DNA from: Pseudomonadota bacterium
GTDB lineage: Bacteria > Pseudomonadota > Alphaproteobacteria > Rhizobiales > Xanthobacteraceae
Length of the DNA: 5,042 nucleotides
Assembly (NCBI GenBank): GCA_023405565.1
Contig: JAEXXW010000130.1
Location: forward strand, 1 to 5,042
Direction of reading: 5' to 3'
Positions 1 to 5,042 of this stretch are shown here, piece by piece. The notes below the pieces were generated by a model. That model made no database searches. It was not told the origin of the DNA and saw only the letters and a list, made by a program, of their open reading frames with translations. Within the stretch, counting starts at the first letter, position 1. Each line of letters opens with the position of its first letter. The translations under genes and the position numbers were made by a program.

Positions 1-813
1 TTCCGTCTCCGGCAGCGGCGCGTGCATCAATTGTCCGTCGGGCGCATAGATCGTTGCGAAGCCGCCGCCGGTCAGCAGCAATTGCTTCTTCATGTCGTCG
101 GTGCAGAGCATGTCGATCATCTGTTTCGACACGGTCGCGCAGGGCGCAATCACAAAACACCCGCCTTCAACGGCATAGATGCGGCTCGCCGCGTTATTCA
201 CTTCCGGACCAAGCGCATAGGCGCCACCGCGATAGAGCGAGAAGCTCGGCCACGCCGCGATATGCACCTGCTCGTTCTGCGCATACATTGCGTATTTCGA
301 TAAGGGTTGCAGATGCTCCCAGCAGCACAACGCACCGACACGGCCGAGCGGGGTGTCGAACACAGAAAGATCGGAGCCGTCGCCTTCTCCATACACTGTG
401 CGCTCAACATGTGTTGGCTTGAGCTTCCGGCGCATCGCGATCGTGCGGCCATCGGCACCGATGATCCATTGCCCCATATAGAGGCTGCCACCCTGCTTCT
501 CGCTGTGGCCCATCACCACCATGATGTTGTTATCTTTGGCCGCCCTGGCGAGGCGATCGGCCTGCGGTGAACCATAGACCAGCGAATTGTCATGATAGCG
601 CTGGACGAATTGCATGCCCCAAGCGGGAGAATCCAGCCAGATAAACCACGGATAACCAGGGATGAATGTCTCCGGAAATGCGATGAGTGCAGCGCCCTTC
701 GATGCGGCCTCCTCAATCAATGCAACAGACTTGTCGACCGTGGCATCGAGATCGAGGAAAATAGGTGATGCCTGGACGGCGGCGGCCTTGAATTTCGGAT
801 GACTGACGGACAT
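1..813 (-). CDS. Nitrilase (carbon-nitrogen hydrolase family), C-terminus cut off by the window edge
   Basis: Nitrilases hydrolyse a nitrile (R-CN) directly to the carboxylic acid and ammonia in the cytoplasm. The window holds the first 271 residues; family members usually have about 310-380, so some 40-100 C-terminal residues lie beyond position 1. The catalytic set is visible: Glu48 in the AFPETFIPGYPWFIW block, Lys130 in RRKLKPTHVERTVYGEGDG (with the second conserved Glu137), and the nucleophile Cys164 in GALCCWEHLQP. The CCWEHLQP form of the cysteine block is typical of true nitrilases rather than amidases, cyanide dihydratase-unrelated hydrolases or NAD synthetase domains. The segment around residues 190-215 (AAWPSFSLY, then GPEVNNAASRIYAVEGGCFV) also matches the family. 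The start is ATG 813 with a strong Shine-Dalgarno. The gene is divergent from an AraC-type regulator that probably controls it. Substrate preference (aromatic, arylacetonitrile or aliphatic) cannot be read from this sequence. Confidence 0.95.
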   Translation of the reverse strand, partial: MSVSHPKFKAAAVQASPIFLDLDATVDKSVALIEEAASKGAALIAFPETFIPGYPWFIWLDSPAWGMQFVQRYHDNSLVYGSPQADRLARAAKDNNIMVVMGHSEKQGGSLYMGQWIIGADGRTIAMRRKLKPTHVERTVYGEGDGSDLSVFDTPLGRVGALCCWEHLQPLSKYAMYAQNEQVHIAAWPSFSLYRGGAYALGPEVNNAASRIYAVEGGCFVIAPCATVSKQMIDMLCTDDMKKQLLLTGGGFATIYAPDGQLMHAPLPETE

Positions 814-820
814 GGCGCGT

Positions 821-828
821 CTCCTCCC
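821..828 (-). promoter_or_regulatory. Strong Shine-Dalgarno of the nitrilase gene
   Basis: On the minus strand GGGAGGAG lies 7 bases before the ATG at 813. It is close to the anti-Shine-Dalgarno consensus and supports this start over any downstream ATG. Confidence 0.8.
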
Positions 829-845
829 AGTGAACCGGCCCGTAG

Positions 846-874
846 ATACTAGGAGGCTGCCGCGCTTCCGGCTT
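846..874 (-). promoter_or_regulatory. Possible nitrilase promoter with weak -35
   Basis: On the minus strand TAGTAT (846-851) resembles a -10 box. Seventeen bases upstream, the -35 position (869-874) reads AAGCCG, a poor match. A transcript from about 839-840 would have a leader of roughly 26 bases containing the Shine-Dalgarno at 821-828. A weak -35 next to a candidate operator is typical of activator-dependent promoters, which fits an AraC-type regulator. This is pattern reading only; alphaproteobacterial promoters are degenerate and other placements are possible. Confidence 0.3.
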
Positions 875-905
875 GCTCAGGACACGCGCGATATTTGACT
901 GAGCA
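874..905. promoter_or_regulatory. Inverted repeat in the divergent promoter region, candidate operator
   Basis: TGCTCAG (874-880) and CTGAGCA (899-905) are perfect 7-bp inverted arms separated by 18 bases. The repeat lies directly upstream of the weak -35 proposed for the nitrilase, where an activator would contact RNA polymerase. It also overlaps TTGACT (895-900), a possible -35 for the rightward regulator gene. A site for the neighbouring AraC protein is a reasonable guess, although AraC proteins more often use direct repeats. A 7-bp inverted repeat can also occur by chance. Confidence 0.35.
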
Positions 906-972
906 TCGCATCGGCGGCTTTTTGCCTGCTTTTTCACATGGACAGGATGGCACCGCTTGCTACGCTCAAGGC

Positions 973-1935
973 ATGCACAGGCAATGGTCCACGAACGTGG
1001 TGGAAGCGCGCGATCGCCTCTCCTATTGGATCGAGGCGGTCTGCGAGACCTATGTGCAGCTCGAATGCGATGTGCCGCAGCGCGACAGCATTTTCCATGG
1101 AACGATCGAGGCCAATCAGCTTGCAACACTCGGCCTCTCCCGCGTGACATCCGCACCGCAATGGGTGCGGCGCACACCGGCGAAGATCGCGCGTGCGACC
1201 GAAGACTATTTCCTTGTGAGCATCCAGACAGCCGGCCGTGGCAAGATCGTTCAGGATGATCGCGTTGCGGACTTGTCGCCTGGCGATTTCGCGCTCTACG
1301 ACTCGACACGCCCCTACGAACTCATCTTCGATGAGCCGTTTCAGCAACATGTGCTGCAATTACCGGGCGCTGCATTGCGAACGCGGCTGCGCAACACTGA
1401 GACATTGACGGCGCGGAAGGTTTGCGGCGATCGCGGCGCCGGCCACCTGATGATCGGCATGATCAATACACTGGCCGCCGATATCGACACCCTGGAAGCC
1501 GGTTCGGTTGCGGCCATTGCCGAAAGTGTCGAGAATATTCTGGTGGCGGGCCTGCGGTCCCTGCCAGGCGCATCCGATCCGATTGTCTCCCATCAAACAG
1601 CGTTTCATCGCAGCCAGATCAAGGCTTATGCCTTGCAACATCTGCGCGACCCGGAATTATCGGTGAACGCGATCGCTGCGCATTTGCGGCTATCGCCGAG
1701 CACGATCCATCGCGCCTTTGCCGGCGAGCCGATTTCACTGAATGCGTGGATCTGGAATCAGCGGCTGGATGGCGCAAGGCGCGACATCTGCGATCCAGCA
1801 TTGATCAACAAGACCATCAGCGAAATCGCCTTCGGCTGGGGCTTCAACGACGCAGCACATTTCAGCCGCATCTTCAAAAACCGCTTCGGCTGCTCGCCGC
1901 GGGAGTTGCGGATGGAGTGCGTGAGGAAGGGATAA
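973..1935 (+). CDS. AraC-family transcriptional regulator, probable regulator of the nitrilase
   Basis: A cytoplasmic DNA-binding protein of 320 residues from ATG 973, a normal length for two-domain AraC regulators. Residues 1 to about 200 form the N-terminal sensing domain, of the kind that begins with a tryptophan-containing segment (WSTNVVEARDRLSYWIEAV) and includes a cupin-like stretch around residues 95-130 (LSPGDFALYDSTRPYEL). Residues about 213-313 are the AraC DNA-binding domain. Helix-turn-helix 1 is near 230-249 (SVNAIAAHLRLSPSTIHRAF); helix-turn-helix 2 and the family signature are near 281-313 (ISEIAFGWGFNDAAHFSRIF, then a CSPRELR end). The frame also opens upstream to TTG 895, which would add 26 residues. 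I prefer 973 because the family-like sequence begins there, although its Shine-Dalgarno is weak. The divergent nitrilase neighbour suggests a NitR-like role; the effector is unknown and could be a nitrile or its acid product. Confidence 0.93.
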   Translation: MHRQWSTNVVEARDRLSYWIEAVCETYVQLECDVPQRDSIFHGTIEANQLATLGLSRVTSAPQWVRRTPAKIARATEDYFLVSIQTAGRGKIVQDDRVADLSPGDFALYDSTRPYELIFDEPFQQHVLQLPGAALRTRLRNTETLTARKVCGDRGAGHLMIGMINTLAADIDTLEAGSVAAIAESVENILVAGLRSLPGASDPIVSHQTAFHRSQIKAYALQHLRDPELSVNAIAAHLRLSPSTIHRAFAGEPISLNAWIWNQRLDGARRDICDPALINKTISEIAFGWGFNDAAHFSRIFKNRFGCSPRELRMECVRKG

Positions 1936-1941
1936 CGTTCT

Positions 1942-1969
1942 TATCTCTCCCCGCTTGCGGGGAGAGATA
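1942..1969. repeat. 28-base near-perfect palindrome between convergent genes, possible bidirectional terminator or interspersed repeat
   Basis: Arms TATCTCTCCCCGC (1942-1954) and GCGGGGAGAGATA (1957-1969) are perfect 13-bp complements around a TT centre. The stem is GC-rich and very stable. It fills most of the 36-base gap between the regulator stop (1935) and the potI stop (1972), where a shared terminator is expected. Neither side has a run of T, so it is not a classical intrinsic terminator. The CTCTCCCCGCTTGCGGGGAGAG core resembles a palindrome I recall as widely repeated between genes in Bradyrhizobium-related genomes. Confidence 0.75.
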
Positions 1970-1971
1970 CA

Positions 1972-2784
1972 TCACAGCGGCGCCGCGCGCACGGCGTCCT
2001 TGTCCTCGGCGGTATGGAATTTCGAGATCAGCGACGCTGTCACCACCAGCACCGCAACAAGTGCGATCATCAGCGTGCAGATCGCGTTGATCTCCGGCTT
2101 CACGCCGAGACGCACTTCCGAATAGATGCGGATCGGCAGCGTCGTGGCTCCGGGCCCCGTGGTGAAGCTCGCGATCACGAGATCGTCGAGCGACAACGTG
2201 AAGGCAAGCATGAAGCCGGCCAACACCGCCGGCAGAATCAGCGGCAACGTGACGGTGAGGAAGGCGCGGAACGGCGGGCAGCCAAGATCCATCGCCGCTT
2301 CCTCGAGACTCCAGTCGAATGACAGCAGCCGCGACTGCACGACGACGGTCACGAAGCACATCGTCAGCGTCGTATGCGCCATCATCGTCGTCCAGAAGCC
2401 GCGCTCGATGTCGGCGGCAACGAACAGCAGCAGCAGCGCAAGACCGATGATGACTTCCGGCATCACTAGCGGTGCATAGCTCATCGCCGAGAATGGCAGC
2501 CGGCCGCGAAAGCGCCCCATCCGCACCAGTGCCAGTGCGGCGAGCGTGCCGAGAATGGTAGCGAGCGTCGCCGAGAGAAACGCGATGCGCAGACTGACCC
2601 AGGCGGCTTGCAGGATCGCCGAGTCTTCGAGGAGCGCACGATACCACCGCAGCGACCAGCCGCCCCAGACCGCGACAAGCTTGGAGTCATTGAACGAAAA
2701 GATGATCAGGATCGCGATCGGCAGATAAAGGAACGCGAGGCCGAGCGCGACGGAAACGATGTTGAACGGTGAAGCGCGATGCAT
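1972..2784 (-). CDS. potI: Putrescine/polyamine ABC transporter permease PotI
   Basis: One of the two inner-membrane permease subunits of a polyamine importer. The 270 residues are close to the length of E. coli PotI (281). Six hydrophobic segments can be drawn at about residues 9-31, 64-86, 103-123, 135-155, 183-203 and 233-255. The cytoplasmic EAA loop that docks on the ATPase is at about 162-188 (EEAAMDLGCPPFRAFLTVTL followed by PLILPAVL). PotI-type blocks are easy to recognise: FNDSKLVAVWGGWSLRWY near 31-48, APLVMPEVIIGLALLLLFVA near 104-123, and LAFTLSLDDLVIASF with GPGATTLPIRIYSEVRLGV after residue 193. It is the last gene of the leftward potGHI set; its ATG lies four bases after the potH stop. 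It ends just before the palindrome at 1942-1969. A spermidine-type PotC is the nearest alternative, but the sequence favours PotI. Confidence 0.93.
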   Translation of the reverse strand: MHRASPFNIVSVALGLAFLYLPIAILIIFSFNDSKLVAVWGGWSLRWYRALLEDSAILQAAWVSLRIAFLSATLATILGTLAALALVRMGRFRGRLPFSAMSYAPLVMPEVIIGLALLLLFVAADIERGFWTTMMAHTTLTMCFVTVVVQSRLLSFDWSLEEAAMDLGCPPFRAFLTVTLPLILPAVLAGFMLAFTLSLDDLVIASFTTGPGATTLPIRIYSEVRLGVKPEINAICTLMIALVAVLVVTASLISKFHTAEDKDAVRAAPL

Positions 2785-2788
2785 CCCC

Positions 2789-3706
2789 TCACCTCCGCTC
2801 CAGCGAACGCGACTGCATGTGCTGGTAGATCATGATCGGCACCAAGAGGATCGCGAGCAGAACAGTGGCGAGCGCAGAAGCGACCGGCCAGTCCTTGTTG
2901 GAGAAAAATTCGGTCCACAGGGTCTGGCCGATGAACAGCGAATCCGATCCGCCGAGCAGATCGGGAATGACGAATTCGCCGACCACCGGGATGAAGCAGA
3001 GCAGCGAGCCGGCGATGATGCCCGGCACGGCGAGCGGCAGCGTCACCAGCCAGAATGCCTTCCAGCGCGGACAGCCGAGATCGGCCGCCGCTTCCAGCAA
3101 GGTGTCATCCATCTTCTCGAAAGCGGCATAGAGCGGCAGCACCATGAAGGGCAGATAGGAATAAACGATGCCGATGAAGATCGCGGTGTCGGTTGCAAGC
3201 CATGTCAGCGGCTCGGAGATGATGCCGAGCGCCAGCAAGAGGTCGTTCAACAGACCGTCACGCTGCAGGATGTTGATCCAGGCATAGATGCGAATGAGGA
3301 ACGCGGTCCAGAATGGCAGGATCACCGCCATGACCAAAATCGGCTGCAGCCAGCGCGGGCTGCGCGCCATGCCGTAAGCCATCGGAATGCCGATCACCAG
3401 CAGGATCAGCGTCGAGATCGCGGCAACGGTGACACTGCGCACATAGGATGAGACATAGAGCCAGTCACCGAACAGCGTCCTGAAATTGTCGAACGACAGC
3501 GCCGAGACAAAATCCTTCACACCCTGCCAGCCGGCGGACGGATCGAACACCGGGCTATAGGGCGGCTGCGCCAGTTCAGTCTGCGACAGGCTGATGCGCA
3601 GCACGATGACAAACGGGATCGCCAGGAAAACGATCAGCCAGAGATACGGCACGCCGATCACCGCGCGGCGATACCAGCGATCGAAGCGTGCTGCTTGTCC
3701 GGCCAT
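2789..3706 (-). CDS. potH: Putrescine/polyamine ABC transporter permease PotH
   Basis: The partner inner-membrane permease of PotI. The 305 residues compare well with E. coli PotH (about 317). Hydrophobic segments lie at about residues 19-39, 90-112, 124-146, 172-195, 226-247 and 276-296. The EAA loop for contact with the ATPase is at about 204-230 (LEAAADLGCPRWKAFWLVTL, then PLAVPGI). Characteristic PotH blocks are ILPFWTAFLIRIYAWINIL near 129-147, IGIVYSYLPFMVLPLYAAFE near 178-197, and IPVVGEFVIPDLLGG near 239-253, followed by a NKDWPVASALA segment near 270-280. The ATG at 3706 is four bases after the potG stop, and a GGAA eight bases upstream could serve as a weak Shine-Dalgarno. A PotB-type spermidine permease is the main alternative and less likely. 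No internal stops or frameshifts are seen. Confidence 0.93.
   Translation of the reverse strand: MAGQAARFDRWYRRAVIGVPYLWLIVFLAIPFVIVLRISLSQTELAQPPYSPVFDPSAGWQGVKDFVSALSFDNFRTLFGDWLYVSSYVRSVTVAAISTLILLVIGIPMAYGMARSPRWLQPILVMAVILPFWTAFLIRIYAWINILQRDGLLNDLLLALGIISEPLTWLATDTAIFIGIVYSYLPFMVLPLYAAFEKMDDTLLEAAADLGCPRWKAFWLVTLPLAVPGIIAGSLLCFIPVVGEFVIPDLLGGSDSLFIGQTLWTEFFSNKDWPVASALATVLLAILLVPIMIYQHMQSRSLERR
2791..2796 (-). promoter_or_regulatory. Shine-Dalgarno of potI, overlapping the potH stop
   Basis: On the minus strand GGAGGT lies 6 bases before the potI ATG (2784) and shares its last base with the first base of the potH stop codon TGA (2791-2789). Ribosomes finishing potH therefore end on the potI initiation site, as expected for coupled translation. 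Confidence 0.7.
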
Positions 3707-3710
3707 CGCG

Positions 3711-4832
3711 TCAGTTCCGGATCAGCACGCCGGCATCCGGCGCAAAGGATAGCCACGCCGTATCGCCCCGATGCAGCATCGTCGCGGCGTGGCGGTCGGT
3801 GTTGGCCACCGAAGCACGGATCAGCGCGCCATTGTCGAGACGCATCTTGTAGACCGAGAGATCGCCGAGATAGGCGATATCGACGATCTGTCCGTGCAGG
3901 ACATTCTCCTTGTCCAATGGCTCGCCGCGATGGATCGCGATCTTCTCCGGCCGGACAGCCACACTGACTGTGTCGCCCTCCTGCACGATGTCCCTGCTCG
4001 CAACGTCGAACGATCCCGATGCGGTATCGACCGTTGCCAGTCTGCCGCCATAGTCGACCACCTTGCCGTCAAACAGGTTGATGTCGCCGATGAACTCGGC
4101 CACCCAGCGCGTTTGCGGACTTTCGTAAACTTCCGCGGGCGTGCCGACCTGAATGAGCTTGCCGGCATGCATCACGCCGATGCGACCGGCCATCGTCATC
4201 GCCTCTTCCTGATCGTGGGTGACGATGATGAAGGACAGGCCAAGGCGCTGCTGGAGCGCCATCAATTCGAATTGGGTTTCGTCGCGCAGCTTCTTGTCGA
4301 GCGCCGCCAGCGGCTCATCGAGCAGAAAGACCTTGGGCGATTTTGCCAACGCCCGCGCGAGCGCAACGCGCTGTCGCTGGCCGCCGGACAATTGATGCGG
4401 CTTGCGATGCGCGAAGTCCGAGAGCTTCACCAGCGCCAGCATCTCCTTCACGCGGGCATCGATGTCGGCCCTGTTCCATCCATCCTGGCGCAGGCCGAAA
4501 GCGACATTGCCGGCCACGGTGAGATGCGGAAACAGCGCATAGCTCTGGAACATCATGTTGACCGGACGCTCGTATGGCGGAACGCCGACGATATCCGTGC
4601 CGTCGAGCAGGATGCGGCCCGCGTCCGGCTGTTCGAAACCGGCCAGCATGCGCAGCAACGTGGTCTTGCCGCAGCCCGAGGGGCCAAGCAGCGCAAAGAA
4701 CTCACCGCGTCCGATATCGAGAGAAACGTGATCGACAGCGGTGAAGCCGCCGAAGCGCTTGGTCACCGCATCGAATTGCACCATGGGTGAAGGCAGTGAC
4801 CGGCCCAATGCGCCGGCCGGGTCGTCCGGCAT
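3711..4832 (-). CDS. potG: Putrescine/polyamine ABC transporter ATP-binding protein PotG
   Basis: The cytoplasmic ATPase that powers polyamine import through PotH/PotI. The 373 residues match E. coli PotG (377). The nucleotide-binding domain carries Walker [10 protein letters not shown] (50-58), the Q-loop Gln96 in [13 protein letters not shown], the ABC signature [15 protein letters not shown] (148-162), Walker B VFLLDEP (168-174), the D-loop AALD (176-179) and the switch His206 in [10 protein letters not shown]. Residues about 245-365 form the C-terminal TOBE-type regulatory domain typical of importers for polyamines, sugars and similar solutes (VRPEKIAI near 293-300, [10 protein letters not shown] near 321-330). 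I chose ATG 4832, which has GGAA five bases upstream. The frame extends to GTG 4883, but that start has no Shine-Dalgarno and adds a basic, unconserved-looking leader. It is the first gene of potGHI in this window. The same ATPase class also serves iron and sulfate importers; the PotH/PotI partners settle the assignment. Confidence 0.94.
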   Translation of the reverse strand: MPDDPAGALGRSLPSPMVQFDAVTKRFGGFTAVDHVSLDIGRGEFFALLGPSGCGKTTLLRMLAGFEQPDAGRILLDGTDIVGVPPYERPVNMMFQSYALFPHLTVAGNVAFGLRQDGWNRADIDARVKEMLALVKLSDFAHRKPHQLSGGQRQRVALARALAKSPKVFLLDEPLAALDKKLRDETQFELMALQQRLGLSFIIVTHDQEEAMTMAGRIGVMHAGKLIQVGTPAEVYESPQTRWVAEFIGDINLFDGKVVDYGGRLATVDTASGSFDVASRDIVQEGDTVSVAVRPEKIAIHRGEPLDKENVLHGQIVDIAYLGDLSVYKMRLDNGALIRASVANTDRHAATMLHRGDTAWLSFAPDAGVLIRN

Positions 4833-4837
4833 GATGG

Positions 4838-4841
4838 TTCC
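4838..4841 (-). promoter_or_regulatory. Likely Shine-Dalgarno deciding the potG start
   Basis: On the minus strand GGAA lies five bases before ATG 4832. A second purine run, AAGGAA (4845-4850), lies further upstream and would be rather distant. Both favour 4832 over the longer GTG 4883 start, which has none. Confidence 0.45.
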
Positions 4842-4887
4842 GCGTTCCTTGACGTTCGGGCGATTCCGCCCCGCGCGGCGCACGCTA

Positions 4888-4924
4888 GAGCATTTTGGCG
4901 CGTGTTTGAATCGCGAAAATGCTC
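4888..4924. terminator. Imperfect palindrome at the end of the kinase gene, likely terminator or repeat remnant
   Basis: GAGCATTTT (4888-4896) and AAAATGCTC (4916-4924) are perfect 9-bp arms. Inside them CGCG (4899-4902) can pair with CGCG (4912-4915), leaving two unpaired G and a 9-base loop. The right arm overlaps the kinase stop codon (4923-4925). The hairpin lies between the kinase and potG, so it could end the kinase transcript. There is no clear T-run after the stem, so termination is inferred. The CTAGAGCATTTT edge resembles interspersed repeats I associate with Bradyrhizobium relatives. Confidence 0.5.
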
Positions 4925-5042
4925 AAGTGCGCGTCAGCGTGCGGCTCACCGCATCGCGCCAGCCTTGCCACTTTCTGTTGCGCGTTAATGCATCCATCTG
5001 CGGCACAAAGCGGCGCTCGCGCTGCCAGGTGGCAGCGAAGCC
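4923..5042 (-). CDS. glpK: FGGY-family carbohydrate kinase, probably glycerol kinase, C-terminal 39 residues only
   Basis: The minus strand is open from the right edge to a TGA at 4925-4923, giving 39 residues. They contain [20 protein letters not shown] followed by [11 protein letters not shown]. This matches the usual end of glycerol kinases, in which an RRFEP-M segment is followed by a GW--AV-RTL tail. Glycerol kinase phosphorylates glycerol to glycerol 3-phosphate with ATP in the cytoplasm. The catalytic domains lie outside the window, so another FGGY kinase remains possible. The gene reads in the same direction as potGHI and ends 90 bases before the potG start, with a hairpin over its stop codon, so it is probably a separate transcript. 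Confidence 0.75.
   Translation of the reverse strand, partial: GFAATWQRERRFVPQMDALTRNRKWQGWRDAVSRTLTRT

Noticed and set aside
814..972. Small gene or riboswitch in the divergent gap
   Set aside because: No short frame with a ribosome site stands out, and no known riboswitch core is recognisable. The region is explained well enough as a shared promoter region.
713..1309. Leftward open frame (198 codons) spanning the divergent gap
   Set aside because: It overlaps both the nitrilase start and the regulator, has an Arg/Ser/His-rich product without a domain, and conflicts with two well-supported genes.
1422..2090. Rightward frame (222 codons) overlapping the regulator end and the convergent gap
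   Set aside because: This is a +1-type shadow of the AraC gene that reads through the palindrome. Its Arg-rich product has no family resemblance, and the AraC frame is intact to its own stop.
1874..2647. Leftward frame (257 codons) overlapping potI
   Set aside because: It is an alternative frame of potI with an Arg/Ala-rich product and no membrane segments; potI itself is complete and motif-bearing.
2759..3451. Rightward open frame (230 codons) opposite potH
   Set aside because: It has a low-complexity, charged product (many Arg, Gln, Asp, His) and lies antisense to a clear permease with intact EAA loop and membrane segments.
3771..4790. Long rightward open frame (339 codons) opposite potG
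   Set aside because: It is antisense to a gene with every ABC ATPase motif. Its product is rich in His, Arg, Gln and Asp with no recognisable domain, as expected for a shadow frame in high-GC DNA.
4833..4883. N-terminal extension of PotG from GTG 4883
   Set aside because: There is no Shine-Dalgarno before the GTG, and the 17 added residues are basic and do not look like the family. ATG 4832 has a better ribosome site and gives the usual length.

Overview
The window looks like chromosomal DNA from a high-GC alphaproteobacterium, most likely of the Bradyrhizobium / Rhodopseudomonas / Afipia group. This rests on codon use, protein style, and two short intergenic palindromes that resemble interspersed repeats I associate with that group. 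The assignment is an inference; no rRNA or tRNA is present to confirm it. The region is densely coding, with no gene-free stretch longer than about 160 bases, and I see no mobile element, CRISPR array or RNA gene.

Left part (1-1935): a divergent pair. A nitrilase is read leftwards from position 813 and runs off the left edge with its catalytic Glu-Lys-Cys set intact. An AraC-family regulator is read rightwards from about 973. The 159-base gap between them holds a strong Shine-Dalgarno for the nitrilase, a plausible promoter, a 7-bp inverted repeat and a short direct repeat. The arrangement suggests that the regulator controls the nitrilase, much as the AraC-type NitR does in Rhodococcus.

Middle (1936-1971): a 36-base gap between convergent genes, almost filled by a 28-base palindrome with perfect 13-bp arms.

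Right part (1972-4832): a leftward operon encoding a putrescine-type ABC importer, in the order ATPase (PotG), permease (PotH), permease (PotI). Exactly four bases separate each pair of genes, so translation is probably coupled. The periplasmic binding protein (PotF) that would complete the system is not in the window.

Right edge (4923-5042): the last 39 codons of a leftward FGGY sugar kinase, most like glycerol kinase. They are followed by an imperfect palindrome that overlaps the stop codon and probably marks the transcript end.

Functionally this is a nitrogen- and carbon-scavenging neighbourhood (nitrile hydrolysis, polyamine uptake, glycerol phosphorylation). All the gene families are known. 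I found no undescribed system here; the open questions are regulatory, namely what the AraC protein senses and which binding protein serves PotGHI.
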